This document shows, one piece after another, positions 36,801-42,292 of a stretch of DNA of 64,000 bases. The notes beneath the pieces were generated by a model, which saw nothing but the letters and a program-made list of their open reading frames with translations, did not search any database and was not told where the DNA came from. A program made the position numbers and the translations under genes. The stretch's first letter is position 1, and each line of letters opens with the position of its first letter. Source of the DNA: Melieria omissa (Eukaryota; Arthropoda; Insecta; Diptera; Ulidiidae); the NCBI GenBank assembly GCA_963971225.1, contig OZ020269.1, forward strand, positions 29,243,783-29,307,782, read 5' to 3'.

Positions 36801-37491
36801 AGTCTCGGCCACAGTGAGCCGCGTGCCATCCTACACGCTCGCCAAAACTTTTTTGTTGTTTGTTGTCGGGGGGGCCTAGCAAAAGCTTCAATATTTTCTC
36901 ACGCGTTTGTTGCTTAAGTTCTTTGTTTTTCTCTGCGCCAATTCATGCGCGTCTCGCGTGCCAAGTAGAACGTCGCTTTCGTTCAATATTTGTCAGCTTG
37001 GTATTTGTCTGTGCGCGCTTGTGTTGCTCGTGAAGTTTGCAAATTGTTTATTTTTGGTTTTCTTAAGCTTTGGCCGCACAGAAACATTGTTATTTATATT
37101 TTTTTCTATGAATAAACATACAGAACTATTGGCATTGTTGTTGTAGTTGCAGCTTCGAGAAATGTCAGACATCAATATTCGTAATACCGATGACGCACTT
37201 GTTGCGCTGCTGCTTCTTCGTTTGCTGGCTTCGCTCGGGCGCTGCTTTCGCGGCGCGTTCGACATTGTCACTCAGAGCTTTTCGGTTTTGTGATCTCATC
37301 ATCACACCACCTCCAGCGTTGGTCGCATTTAGCTGAAATATTCTGATTATTGCGCTGGCTGTTGGTAATTTTTTGCTTTTAAAATATTGTGTGAATTTTT
37401 TCTTATTCTTACTTACGCTGTGGCTTTGCAGTCCGCTTGGGATTACCCAATGGCGATTATTTATTGCTTGGCTTAAACGTTTTGTTAACAT
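453..37491 (-). CDS. exp: MH2-domain protein of the Expansion/Rebuf family (seven-exon model)
   Basis: Proposed coding exons in transcript order are 37491-37417, 37332-37188, 3382-3192, 3066-2909, 2840-2603, 2542-2132 and 824-453. They total 1590 nt with one continuous frame, giving 529 residues. Residues about 151-335 form an MH2-like (SMAD) domain: it opens with DDEIWAKIIIFEKN, continues through SSVITING, RIGLNGFDNPMRD, SIGEGFKIKMDDIGN and SNVFVHNTS, and ends near LVINIVAIDML. Residues 373-387 are Ser/Asn-rich, and 474-484 are a Gln-Pro repeat in a basic tail. There is no signal peptide or membrane segment, and no MH1 DNA-binding domain. In Drosophila, Expansion and Rebuf are SMAD-like proteins acting with chitin synthase Kkv in apical chitin deposition in trachea and epidermis. 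The five 3' exons are strongly supported. The two 5' exons rest on splice signals and frame. Expansion versus Rebuf is unresolved, so the symbol is provisional. Confidence 0.72.
1433..1960. mobile_element. piggyBac-type MITE (528 bp) inside the last intron of exp
   Basis: Ends are CCCTTTCGACCCCGAA on the left and the inverse of CCCTTTCGACCCCAAA on the right, each flanked by TTAA (1429-1432 and 1961-1964). TTAA duplication plus termini starting CCC is the piggyBac signature. The interior is AT-rich with no transposase frame, so it is non-autonomous. Confidence 0.85.
2132..2542 (-). CDS. exp: Exon with the end of the MH2 domain and Ser/Asn linker
   Basis: Acceptor CGCTTCACAG opens it. It encodes LFDMRKYTTNINREFSRTYP, then NNLINNPLWILVINIVAIDM, which closes the MH2 fold, followed by LPKSLDAMGMRIPTSGSEDP and a Ser/Asn run. 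It ends FLDESPYVPK at donor GTATGTGAG. All 137 codons are whole. The following intron (825-2131) is 1307 nt and contains a TTAA-flanked transposon. Confidence 0.87.
2603..2840 (-). CDS. exp: Exon with the MH2 core
   Basis: Follows acceptor TTTTTCAAAG. It encodes IGLNGFDNPMRDAETKVAKK, then SIGEGFKIKMDDIGNIFIKR, YGKSNVFVHNTS and VLQMPNMSLNAGTSAK. The string IGxGxKIxMxxxGNIxI followed by SxVFV matches the central MH2 strands of SMADs (IGKGVHLYYVGGEVYAECL, then SIFVQS). The exon ends in phase 0 with donor GTAGGA, and a 60-nt intron separates it from the next exon. Confidence 0.88.
2909..3066 (-). CDS. exp: Exon with the start of the MH2 domain
   Basis: Encodes DHINEVLAKWEQIDDEIWAK, then the first MH2 strands (IIIFEKNRRVAKAYARS, SSVITINGAKNGFDGV). 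The pattern W, hydrophobic strand, NRRV, SSVTI is the usual opening of SMAD MH2 domains. Acceptor CGATTAG and donor GTGAGC bound it, and the last two bases AG are completed by A in the next exon to give Arg. A 68-nt intron follows. Confidence 0.85.
3192..3382 (-). CDS. exp: Exon upstream of the MH2 domain
   Basis: Acceptor CTCTTTGCAG precedes the exon, and donor GTGAGT follows it. It begins with two bases of a split codon and encodes NLRSKRLKNPKLNIDQTKKL, then KMISRRKIISRSLDNLDAI and an acidic stretch with DEEEDVWYDKEKLFR. It is the linker leading into the MH2 domain and is rich in Lys and Arg. The frame joins the next exon in phase 0 across a 125-nt intron. Confidence 0.8.
3383..4439. other. 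Start (3' end) of the long exp intron, no gene seen
   Basis: AT-rich intronic DNA. An 86-codon minus-strand open frame at 4035-4295 has no recognisable domain and no splice support, and I do not treat it as a gene. Confidence 0.4.
4470..4760. repeat. Diverged tandem duplication, unit about 115 bp
   Basis: The text around 4552 (GACATTCTATAG, then GAGCTTTTTGTAGA and TGTTTGAGAGAAT) returns about 115 bp later from 4667 (GACATTTCATAG, GAGCTTTTTGTAGA, TGTTTGAGAGAAT). The upstream parts GAGTACTGGGGCAATGACA and GAGTATCAGGACGATGACA also correspond. Confidence 0.6.
4761..6544. other. Intronic stretch without a gene
   Basis: Only short open frames without domains. It carries one minus-strand copy of the recurring motif (CTTGAGTCTTTTG, 5655-5678) and GTT-rich low-complexity runs near 5838-5865 and 5940-6095. 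Confidence 0.4.
6545..6720 (+). mobile_element. Decayed 3' end of a non-LTR retrotransposon ORF2
   Basis: Resembles the better preserved piece at 53190-53335: GTCGACGCTGAAGAGGGAG, GTGGAAGGAACAAGTTGA, ACTGAAGAAGGCGCGAGCAA and GAGAGAACTTTTG align in order with GTCGACGGCGAAGAGGGAG, GTGGAAGGACCAAGTTGA, ACTGGAGAAGGCGCGCGCAA and GAGAGAAGTTTTG. The frame is destroyed by a GAGTT expansion (about 6585-6602) and an insertion before TGGCAGACC. Confidence 0.6.
6721..9434. other. Intronic stretch without a gene
   Basis: AT-rich. Two motif-like sites occur, CTTAAGTCTTTAG at 7077 and GCTTGAAGTCTTTTG at 8512. Short open frames at 7435-7865 and 8803-9045 have no domains. Confidence 0.4.
9435..10175 (+). mobile_element. 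mauritiana-type mariner, internally deleted copy A (741 bp)
   Basis: Inverted termini of about 30 bp begin TCAGGTGTACAACTTTGCTT and are flanked by TA (9433-9434, 10176-10177). The N-terminal part of a transposase starts at 9607 (FVYVPNSRHLREVLLFCYN); the C-terminal part contains HDNARSH and SPDVAPSDFHLFRSM, with 34 residues between the two Asp residues (D34D, as in mariner). The ORF is broken by an internal deletion at about 9773, one extra A in the run at 9670-9678, and one missing G near 9988. The first catalytic Asp lies in the deleted part. It cannot make transposase. Confidence 0.92.
10178..11190. other. Intronic stretch without a gene
   Basis: A GC-richer patch at 10500-10700 gives overlapping open frames in three phases on both strands with no domain. 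The rest is AT-rich. Confidence 0.35.
11198..11436 (-). CDS. Possible small Cys-rich exon, unknown product
   Basis: An open frame with no Met at its beginning runs for about 79 codons to a TAA at 11198-11200. Its end reads CPERTAYFEWRLCEQCEFVS, then CTHYMGKLEKQMCECFSSL. A weak acceptor, GTGATTAAG, stands just before TTCTGG at 11436. An AATAAA lies on the same strand at about 11070, a plausible distance past the stop. Six cysteines in a short exon would fit a secreted protein. Against it: no convincing upstream exon, a weak polypyrimidine tract, and a second open frame in the same place. I do not recognise the sequence. Confidence 0.22.
11440..12555. other. Intronic stretch without a gene
   Basis: AT-rich with a short CA run near 11600 and a TTTGCTG repeat near 11775-11800. 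No domain-bearing frame. Confidence 0.35.
12556..12860. repeat. Diverged direct repeat, spacing about 205 bp
   Basis: CCTGTTGTCTAAAGTTTGAA with AGCTCAGTAA (from 12592) recurs as CCTGTTGTCTATAGTTGGAA with GTTCAGTAA (from 12797), with similar flanks on both sides. Confidence 0.5.
13080..13310 (-). mobile_element. Decayed RNase H segment of a non-LTR retrotransposon
   Basis: Minus-strand reading gives VTGHRGITGSCEANEFTRL, which matches the C-terminal RNase H signature of R1/Jockey-like elements (VPGHRGIAGNxxADELAR). The key Asp of NExAD is Ala-Asn here. The rest is degenerate and no element ends are visible. Confidence 0.55.
13507..14232. mobile_element. TTAA-flanked non-autonomous DNA transposon (726 bp)
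   Basis: Perfect inverted termini GGGGGTCTCCTCATCAG at both ends, flanked by TTAA at 13503-13506 and 14233-14236. The TTAA target fits piggyBac or Kolobok. The ends begin GGG rather than CCC, so I leave the superfamily open. A 68-codon minus-strand frame (13947-14153) inside shows no transposase motif. Confidence 0.85.
14285..14350 (+). mobile_element. Possible 3' tail of an R1/Jockey-like retrotransposon
   Basis: GGCATCACAATGGGTCTAAG resembles the phrase GGTATCACAATGGGCC that follows RNase H in several fly LINEs, recalled from general knowledge. A similar piece is at 39438. Short and uncertain. Confidence 0.25.
14351..18239. other. Intronic stretch without a gene
   Basis: Low-complexity CA, CAA and GTT runs give several domain-free open frames (14799-15375, 15858-16319, 16934-17521). 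It contains three motif copies on the plus strand: CTCAAGTCTTTTG at 15587, CTTGAGTCTTTTG at 16517 and CTTGAGTCTTTTG at 16642. Confidence 0.4.
18480..19030 (+). mobile_element. Decayed C-terminal part of a Jockey/R1-like retrotransposon
   Basis: Plus-strand reading in shifting frames gives LTLVPAHAGI (RNase H, VPGHxxI), then GNWLA, ISIAKAYEKVGIIDSTLCPV, CGSNSETADPFLCVCPAET and LLRFLQRSARYEE. The order IDSxLCxxCG, ETxxHxxxxCP, FLxxSxR is the usual C-terminal zinc-knuckle end of these LINEs; the His of the knuckle is replaced (DPFLCVC). Stops and frameshifts are frequent. The 5' extension before 18480 is unclear. Confidence 0.6.
19031..20826. other. Intronic stretch without a gene
   Basis: CA-type runs near 19660-19720 and a GACY-type simple repeat near 20080-20125. 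Open frames at 19138-19628 overlap in different phases and show no domain. Confidence 0.35.
20827..21235 (+). repeat. Tandem cluster of the GGCTTAAGTCTTTTG unit
   Basis: Five copies of a phrase close to GTTTGTGGCTTAAGTCTTTT start near 20827, 20922, 21025, 21128 and 21183. Spacings are about 95, 103, 103 and 55 bp. The intervening text also repeats: AATTAATGCGCATAC, then AATTGCAAACATTTGGCTAC and AATGATTAAAATAAAAAAT. The last unit is truncated. Confidence 0.75.
21236..23090. other. Intronic stretch without a gene
   Basis: Dominated by GTT/CAA and TTATTG low complexity (21700-22600), which produces long open frames rich in Cys, Leu and Val. One motif copy, GCTTAAGTCTTTCG, lies at 23041. Confidence 0.4.
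23160..23290 (+). mobile_element. Fragment of an older mariner transposase
   Basis: Reads QQLDHLKETIAQKLRALAYR then FVLHQENARPHTL, matching the mariner stretch before and at the second catalytic Asp (HQDNARPHT), which is Glu here. It is a different lineage from the copy that begins 160 bp downstream, and no ends are visible. Confidence 0.7.
23450..24200 (+). mobile_element. mauritiana-type mariner, internally deleted copy B (751 bp)
   Basis: Same termini as copy A, with TA at 23448-23449 and 24201-24202. The N-terminal frame starts at 23624 (MSVYVPNSRHLREVLLFCYN, then TCREWFQRFKNGDFVVSENG). The deletion junction near 23812 is at a different base from copies A and C. The downstream frame keeps SPDVAPSDFHLF and LPERWEKVVASDGQYFE to a TAA at 24121. 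The catalytic centre is incomplete. Confidence 0.92.
24203..25090. other. Intronic stretch without a gene
   Basis: AT-rich DNA between the mariner and the (TTTTA)n array. Nothing recognisable. Confidence 0.35.
25094..25372. repeat. (TTTTA)n microsatellite, about 280 bp
   Basis: Roughly 55 copies of a 5-bp unit, with a few TTGTA variants near 25110 and 25224-25245. All three plus-strand frames stay open through it (Phe-Tyr-Phe-Ile-Leu repeats), so the three open frames of 103-119 codons here are artefacts. Confidence 0.98.
25373..29275. other. Intronic stretch without a gene
   Basis: A mix of AT-rich DNA and GC-moderate CAA/GTT-rich DNA. Simple repeats include ATTC at 26550-26570 and GT at 27661-27680. 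None of the open frames (60-105 codons) has a recognisable domain. Confidence 0.35.
29284..29447. mobile_element. hAT-type MITE, copy 1 (164 bp)
   Basis: Termini are CAATGGCGGATCCAGG and the inverse of CAGGCGCGGATTCAG. They are flanked by near-identical 8-bp sequences, ATACAAAA (29276-29283) and ATACAGAA (29448-29455). The core shares GATCGACTATAAAACTACAT and AAATATTAAAGAATTA with copy 2 at 53838, in the opposite orientation. The 8-bp duplication suggests hAT mobilisation. Confidence 0.8.
29545..29772. repeat. Inverted repeats around CTCATAGTTTATTTGT
   Basis: ACAAATAAACTATGAGAAAT (29551) faces ATTCTCATAGTTTATTTGTA (29617) and a further copy, TTTCTCATAGTTCATTTGC (29748). The first two could form a stem of about 17 bp with a short loop. 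Confidence 0.6.
30300..30690. repeat. Tandem duplication, unit about 226 bp
   Basis: CTTATTAATTTTGTCTT begins at 30313 and again at 30539. Both are followed by AGCCTAAT, TTAAATTAACCAACAAAGCC, TACTGACCCAC and ACACAACTCACACAACTTGT. Confidence 0.8.
31530..32225. repeat. Diverged tandem array, about three units
   Basis: Shared phrases in order: TTCTACATCAAATCTGCA, AAATTTGGAA, GAAGTTTTGCATGAAAT, AATAAAATAAATGATTCCC and AAGATTTGGTTAA. They recur from about 31550, 31870 and 32135, with the last unit truncated. Confidence 0.65.
32231..32890. repeat. Tandem duplication with a 309-bp unit plus a partial third copy
   Basis: GTTAGTAGAA at 32231 and 32540 begins two copies sharing ATTTCCAGTGACCATTCTCT, CCTTCTGTCAGGAGGA, CTCTTGGAGGGCTCAATGA, ACCAACTGCAGACATTCTAA and CAGCTTTAAAGCTGCTA. 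A degenerate third copy (CAATGCAATGTGGAAGAG, GGCTTTAAAGCTACTTTAGG) follows to about 32890. Confidence 0.85.
32891..36335. other. Intronic stretch without a gene
   Basis: AT-rich, extremely so at 35000-35800. The recurring motif appears at 34606-34629 (minus, CTAAGTCTTTTG), with weaker forms at 34463 and 34658. Confidence 0.4.
36336..37187. other. GC-richer segment next to the first exp exons, possible regulatory DNA
   Basis: Base composition rises at 36420-36960. A CT-rich run, CTCTCTCTCGCTCTC (36776-36790), reads GAGA-type on the minus strand. A minus-strand TCAGTC at about 36749 looks like an initiator but lacks a DPE at the fixed distance. A motif variant is at 36910. Regulatory function is inference. 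Confidence 0.25.
37188..37332 (-). CDS. exp: Proposed second coding exon
   Basis: Acceptor AATATTTCAG opens the exon. It encodes LNATNAGGGVMMRSQ, a charged stretch (ALSDNVERAAKAAPERS) and a basic end, QQRNKCVI. It closes with one base of a split codon before donor GTATTA. The exon at 3382 needs exactly that phase: G plus TT gives Val, continuing as NLRSKRLKNPK. A second open frame (MSNAPRKQRPSEASKRRS) overlaps but would not be in phase with the 3382 exon at this donor. The 33.8-kb intron that follows is long but not unusual in flies. No transcript data are available, so the link is inferred. Confidence 0.52.
37417..37491 (-). CDS. exp: Proposed first coding exon (start codon)
   Basis: Encodes 25 residues from MLTKRLSQAINNRHW to LQSHS. 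The ATG lies in AAAAACAATG, a good fly start context, and an in-frame TGA lies 15 nt upstream, so this is the first possible Met in the frame. The exon ends AGC followed by a strong donor, GTAAGTAAG. An 84-nt intron then leads to the next exon, and both sides are in phase 0. A start at the internal ATG pair in the next exon is the main alternative. Confidence 0.55.
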
Positions 37492-38180
37492 TGTTTTTGC
37501 TCGTCAAGTTGCGGGGGCGTCATTTTGATATAGAGATACATAAAAATTACCGTTGCTGCTGCGATATATTTTTGGTTTAGACCATTTAATTTCTTTTCTA
37601 TTTTGCAAATTTTTTTATTTTGCATAATAAAGCAACTCTTTGTTCCGTGACAGTGTAAAATTGATTTTCCTTTCCTTTTCTTTGATGATTTTTGTTTTTG
37701 CAGAATGAAATTAATTTTTTTTAGCAATACTTGGCCTATAAGCATTTTTGACAATTTCTTGTGTATTAATAGGTTTTGCAAATTTTTGTTCTTATGCTAC
37801 CACCAATGCTTTGCTGGGTGGTCTGTGGCCACCGCCGCTCGGCCAATGTCCGCGCCGTAATACGAATTCATCATTCGCATTGAACATTTAACTGAGCAAA
37901 CCTGCCATTTGAGAAATTTTGTTAATTAAAACTTAAGGCACCTTGAATAGACAATCGTTGCTTGTGGTCTTTGCCGTCATTATAGCTCGCTGCGTGACAA
38001 TAAATTAGAATATTTGCTATTTAAATTTGAGTTTTACTGCTTCTTTTCAGATTTTCAATGCCAAAATTGGCATTATCTCTTCATTAGGTTGGGCAGATTT
38101 AGACAGTCATTTATTTCGTTTGGCATAAAGAAATTAAAACTTATATAGTGTCCGGGAATATGGCTTTTCGATTAGAGTAT
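37492..38180. other. Upstream of the proposed exp start codon
   Basis: Would contain the 5' untranslated region. A short upstream open frame ending ...MTPPQLDEQKQC overlaps the proposed ATG in another frame. A GC-rich patch lies at 37805-37860. No TATA box or initiator that I can defend. Confidence 0.25.
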
Positions 38181-38445
38181 TTGGCGTTAAACCAGTTTAT
38201 TGTTTTCCAATACACCCAAAAAAATAAAAAGGCTAAAATTCTCAAGACGAGACACATCGTCGTCGAAAGCGGAGAACTCTGAGTAAACTTTGGATTGAAT
38301 TCAACTTTTGGATTAACGTTTTTGCTTTGGTGCTAAACCACTTCAATGTTTTCCAATACACCCAAAAAAATAAAATGACTACGATTTTTAAGACGAAAGC
38401 CATCTTTGTCGAAAGTGGAGAACTCTGATTAAACTATAGGATACG
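38181..38445. repeat. Tandem duplication, unit about 136 bp
   Basis: GTTTTCCAATACACCCAAAA at 38212 and 38348, each followed by GGCTAAAAT or GACTACGAT, AAGACGA, GTCGAAAG and GGAGAACTCTGA. Confidence 0.75.
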
Positions 38446-38539
38446 CCTAGCACGGATCAACTTTACGAACGAAGTACATTGTAAAGAGTCGACTAAATAT
38501 GCAGACTATGCTTCGAGTATAAGGTGACAGCTGTAATTA

Positions 38540-38860
38540 TGATGTGTCAGAATGCATGCGACACTGGGAAGTACAAGAAACACATACTAGGACTTTCAGT
38601 CATAGAAGAGGATGGCTTTTGAATCATTAGTTGTACGAAGCTGCTGGACATAACAAGTGACTTAGAGTATAATTTAATAGGATTTCTTGCACTGAGACCA
38701 AAAGTGATTAACAAGTGACTTGGAGGGTAATCGAAAGTTAAGAATTTGTTACTGGAAAGTACAAGAAGTGCATACTGAGACATTTTTCCATAGAAGAGGA
38801 TGGTCCATTAGTCAGTAGAAGCTGCTGGACATAACAAGTGACTTAAGAAGGAGAACGATA
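38540..38860. repeat. Tandem duplication, unit about 187 bp
   Basis: GGGAAGTACAAGAAACACAT (38566) recurs as GGAAAGTACAAGAAGTGCAT (38754). Both are followed by ATAGAAGAGGATGG and AGCTGCTGGACATAACAAGT. Confidence 0.75.
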
Positions 38861-40510
38861 ATTGCGATTGACCTTGAGATAGCTAAACAAAAATAACGAA
38901 ACTAAAACCATAACTAAACCTGTCAACAGTTGATCCAGCGGTTGTTAACTTCAGCCAATCCCCCGTTGGTTTTAGTCGGTATTAATCATCAGCATTTATG
39001 TAGACTACCATCTCATGCAAAAAAATGATTTAATTAATTAAGCAGTTCAATAAATCTAAAATGTTGAATGAGGAAAATCAATAAATATTTAAAAGAAACA
39101 ATAAATGTTATAATGTCTGTGTTCAGCCGTGGCTCAACTTGTCGTTTCCAAGGTTCGATTCTATTTCTGTTTTTAGCAGCAAAAACGTAAAAAAATAATT
39201 TTTCAGATGAGAGAACTTCTGAGCATAAAGATGGCTAAGAAAGAATTCCCAACTTGCCGTTCAGAATTATCATAAAACTTAACTAAAACGGACCTAATTT
39301 TATCTCTAAGCATCGAGTGGGTAGCTGGCTTTTCATATCAAAGGTTCTAGGTTAGATTTCCTCTTTTCCATCCATTTTAAAATGTTTAAAATGTTTCCTA
39401 TGTATGACTGAAAAAAAATTGTTTCAAACAGGTGGACTTCTTGGTATCACAACGGGCCAATTATAGGCCTAAGTGTGTCTTCCTTGCCTCTAGCGTCCAT
39501 ACCACCTACATTCATTGGTGTAAAAATTCACACGCTCCATACCGATGGTAGCTGGAAGCTAGGCTGCAGTCTAGCTTTTGCTCTGTCTTATCACTTATGA
39601 ATGTACTGAAAACTAACTAAATGAATATTTAAAAGCACACCACACCAATTTACATGTCAGCTATTGTTATCATCAAAAGCGGATCTCAGCAACAGTCAAA
39701 ATGTTCAAACAGAATTTTAATGTAATTTTAAATACCTTATACACAAATATAAATAATACATGCATATAAATAATACATACACATAAATAATGCATACATA
39801 AAAATAAAACCGAAAACAAACCCTAACACATGCTAAACAAGCTGACAAACATGATTATTTATATACAAAAAATAAAAAAAATATAGTATAAATTATCACC
39901 TGTTCTTTGTTTAGTGAACTGCTTTCAATTGCCAAACTGGATTCGGTGGTTTGCTTTCATTTGCATTTTGTATACATTTCATACTTTTCTGTGCATTTCT
40001 AGCGACTTTAAAATAAAAATAAAATCAGACTCAAAAATAAATTTAAATTTATGAAAACAAGAAAGTTTTGTTGTTGAGGTGCAAGTTTGCACATTAAGGA
40101 TAAACACTAAATTTGAGTGCCGTTGTGAGCTTTAAGACTTTTGCTTTATGTTTTGTGAAAAACACAGACTTACTGACTTACATACTTTTAAGGATTGTGT
40201 TATGACATGAAATGATTTACGTTTCGACATGGGAAATGTGAGTTTTAATATAAAATCGAGTTTTGGTTTGAAATTGGACAATTTTATGACTGGCTAAATG
40301 AGTGCTGTGGTTGTTCAGTGATCTGTCGATCCCACCACTAATCCCTTCCTTGCCTTATCCTCTTGTACTGATGTTCCCCCTATTTATGCTCCCCGGCTTC
40401 GGCCGTTTGTCTTACTGAATGATACATACAACTGATGTTGTTGATCGTTGCTGACACGGAGGCTCAAGTGTTAAGAGCGCCGGGTGGGTTCAAGGCCCTA
40501 TTCCATACTA
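38861..40510. other. Upstream stretch without a gene
   Basis: AT-rich. A possible retrotransposon 3' tail at 39438-39490 (GGTATCACAACGGGCC then GGCCTAAGTGTGTCTTC) resembles the one at 14289. A motif-like site, GCTTTAAGACTTTTG, is at 40129. Confidence 0.35.
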
Positions 40511-41118
40511 TGGGGTGTTTTTTTTTAGAGGTATAGAACTTCGAATTGAAATAAAACACAAGAAAATCGTTTTAATGTCCATCAATTTGGCTTTATTGGA
40601 AGGATAATTTTTTGCCATTAATGTTTAAATATGATTTCGGGCATGTGGCCGCCGCGGCTGGCTCGAATAAAGCCAATTCTACAGGTCCAATTTTTAAAGT
40701 TGATGGACAAAGCTCCAATTGCTGTGCACGGTGCCGAATCGATTCATTCGGGTCCTCTTCAACATTTTGCTCTACAGCGGCAATTGTTTCTTCGGTGCGC
40801 ACTGTTCGACGTCTCTGCGGATGCGTATTATCACATAGAGTAAACGTAGTGCGAAAACGACCCATGGTTAACCGAATTAGCTCTGATGGACGATTATGTC
40901 GACCATAAAATGGACGGAGCTTGCGGTAAACTTCGCGAACTGAACCATTATTTTCGAAATAAATTTGCACGATTTGCAAGCGTTGTTCTTTTGTCAACCT
41001 GTTCATGATGAAATGGCAAACCAAACTGAACATAAATGACATTAGAGTTGCCAGATTTGACCACAAAATGCCAGTTTTATCTCTTTTCGAAAAACAAACC
41101 TCTAAAAAAAACACCCTA
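40511..41118 (-). mobile_element. IS630/Tc1/mariner-type element, internally deleted (608 bp)
   Basis: Inverted termini TGGGGTGTTTTTTTTTAGAG and the inverse of TAGGGTGTTTTTTTTAGAG lie between TA dinucleotides (40509-40510 and 41119-41120). The minus strand encodes an N-terminal helix-turn-helix start, MNRLTKEQRLQIVQIYFENN, then PFYGRHNRPSE, TVRTEETIAAVEQNVEEDPN and SIRHRAQQLELCPSTL. A deletion then removes the catalytic core. The C-terminus survives in another frame as GFIRASRGGHMPEIIFKH followed by TAA. The N-terminus is the DUF4817-like type seen in insect transposases. Confidence 0.85.
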
Positions 41119-41551
41119 TACATAAACTTATTTGTTTCTTTTCGCGGAACAATAAATGGCAGTATGAGAATTTCATTAGGGCGGTAGGTCTAGAGGATGT
41201 ACTCTAACAATTGTAGGGGGCACAATAGATCAATCCTGGTCTCAGTGCAATATACCCCTTATCAATTCTATTCCATTCTTTGAGGATCTTATCAATCGAA
41301 TCGTAATGTCACAATGCGTGTTTTTTCTCTTCGTTTCTCACAGTTCTTCCATGTAGTTGTTTTTAGGGCTATGTAAGCTCGAAATGCAACTATCTCCAGA
41401 GCCTTGATTGAGTTCAATAGAATCTCCAAAAACTTTGAGATTCATTTTCAGTTTCAAAAAATCGATTAATGTATTCTTTCAATCTTTTTTATAATTTTTG
41501 TTTTCCTTACATTTAAAATTTGTTAAACTCAGCCTATAAGAATTTTTATTA
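41119..41551. other. Short spacer between two mariner-class elements
   Basis: No gene or repeat recognised; includes the TA duplications of both neighbours. Confidence 0.4.
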
Positions 41552-42290
41552 TCAGGTGTACAACTTTGCTTCCGCCGTTTTTTTCCAAAATTAAAAGCTT
41601 TATTGCGAAAAAGTGCTTACAGATGTATTATTCAAAGTATTGTCCGTCGCTAGCGACAACTTTCTCCCATCTTTCCGGCAATTTTCGGATCCCGGCTCGA
41701 AAAAAGGAGTCCTCTTTTGACGCTATCCATGAAGCAATCCATTTTTCCAATTCTTCGAAGGATTGAAAATGTTGATCTGCCAGGCCGTGTGCCATCGAAC
41801 GGAATAGGTGGAAGTCAGAAGGGGCGACATCTGGGGAATACGGGTGGGGCAAGACTTCCCATTTCAGCGTTTCCAGGTACTTTTTGACCACTTTCGCGAC
41901 GTGAGGCCGAGCATTGACGTGTTGGAGGATGACTTTGTCATGTCGCTCTTGATATTTTTAAAACGTTGAAACCACTCCCGACACGTTCTTTCACTCAGAG
42001 CAGCATCACCGTAAGTTTCTGAGAGCATTCGATGCGCTTCAGCTGCATTTTTTTTCGAATTGTAACAGAAAAGTAAAACTTCCCGCAAATGGCGAGAATT
42101 GGGCACATAAACGGACATTTTCGAGCGTGAATAATACGAAAACAAGAACAACTGTCACTGAAACGGCGATGACAATTCGTTAGGCACTGTCTACACTCAC
42201 TTTAAAGGCATTACCATCTATGTATTTCAACCAGCCTCAGCCGGTACAGCCACCTATCGGAAAACGGCGGAAGCAAAGTTGTACACCTGA
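41552..42290 (-). mobile_element. mauritiana-type mariner, internally deleted copy C (739 bp)
   Basis: Same inverted termini as copies A and B, flanked by TA (41550-41551 and 42291-42292), inserted in the opposite orientation. The N-terminal frame begins at 42118 on the minus strand. The deletion junction at about 41950-41955 joins the text after FQRF to AAGAGCGACATGACAAAG, nearly the same junction as copy A but with a 1-2 base difference. The C-terminal frame is open, with one Pro codon missing in HPPYSPD (reads HPYSPD). Confidence 0.92.
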
Positions 42291-42292
42291 TA

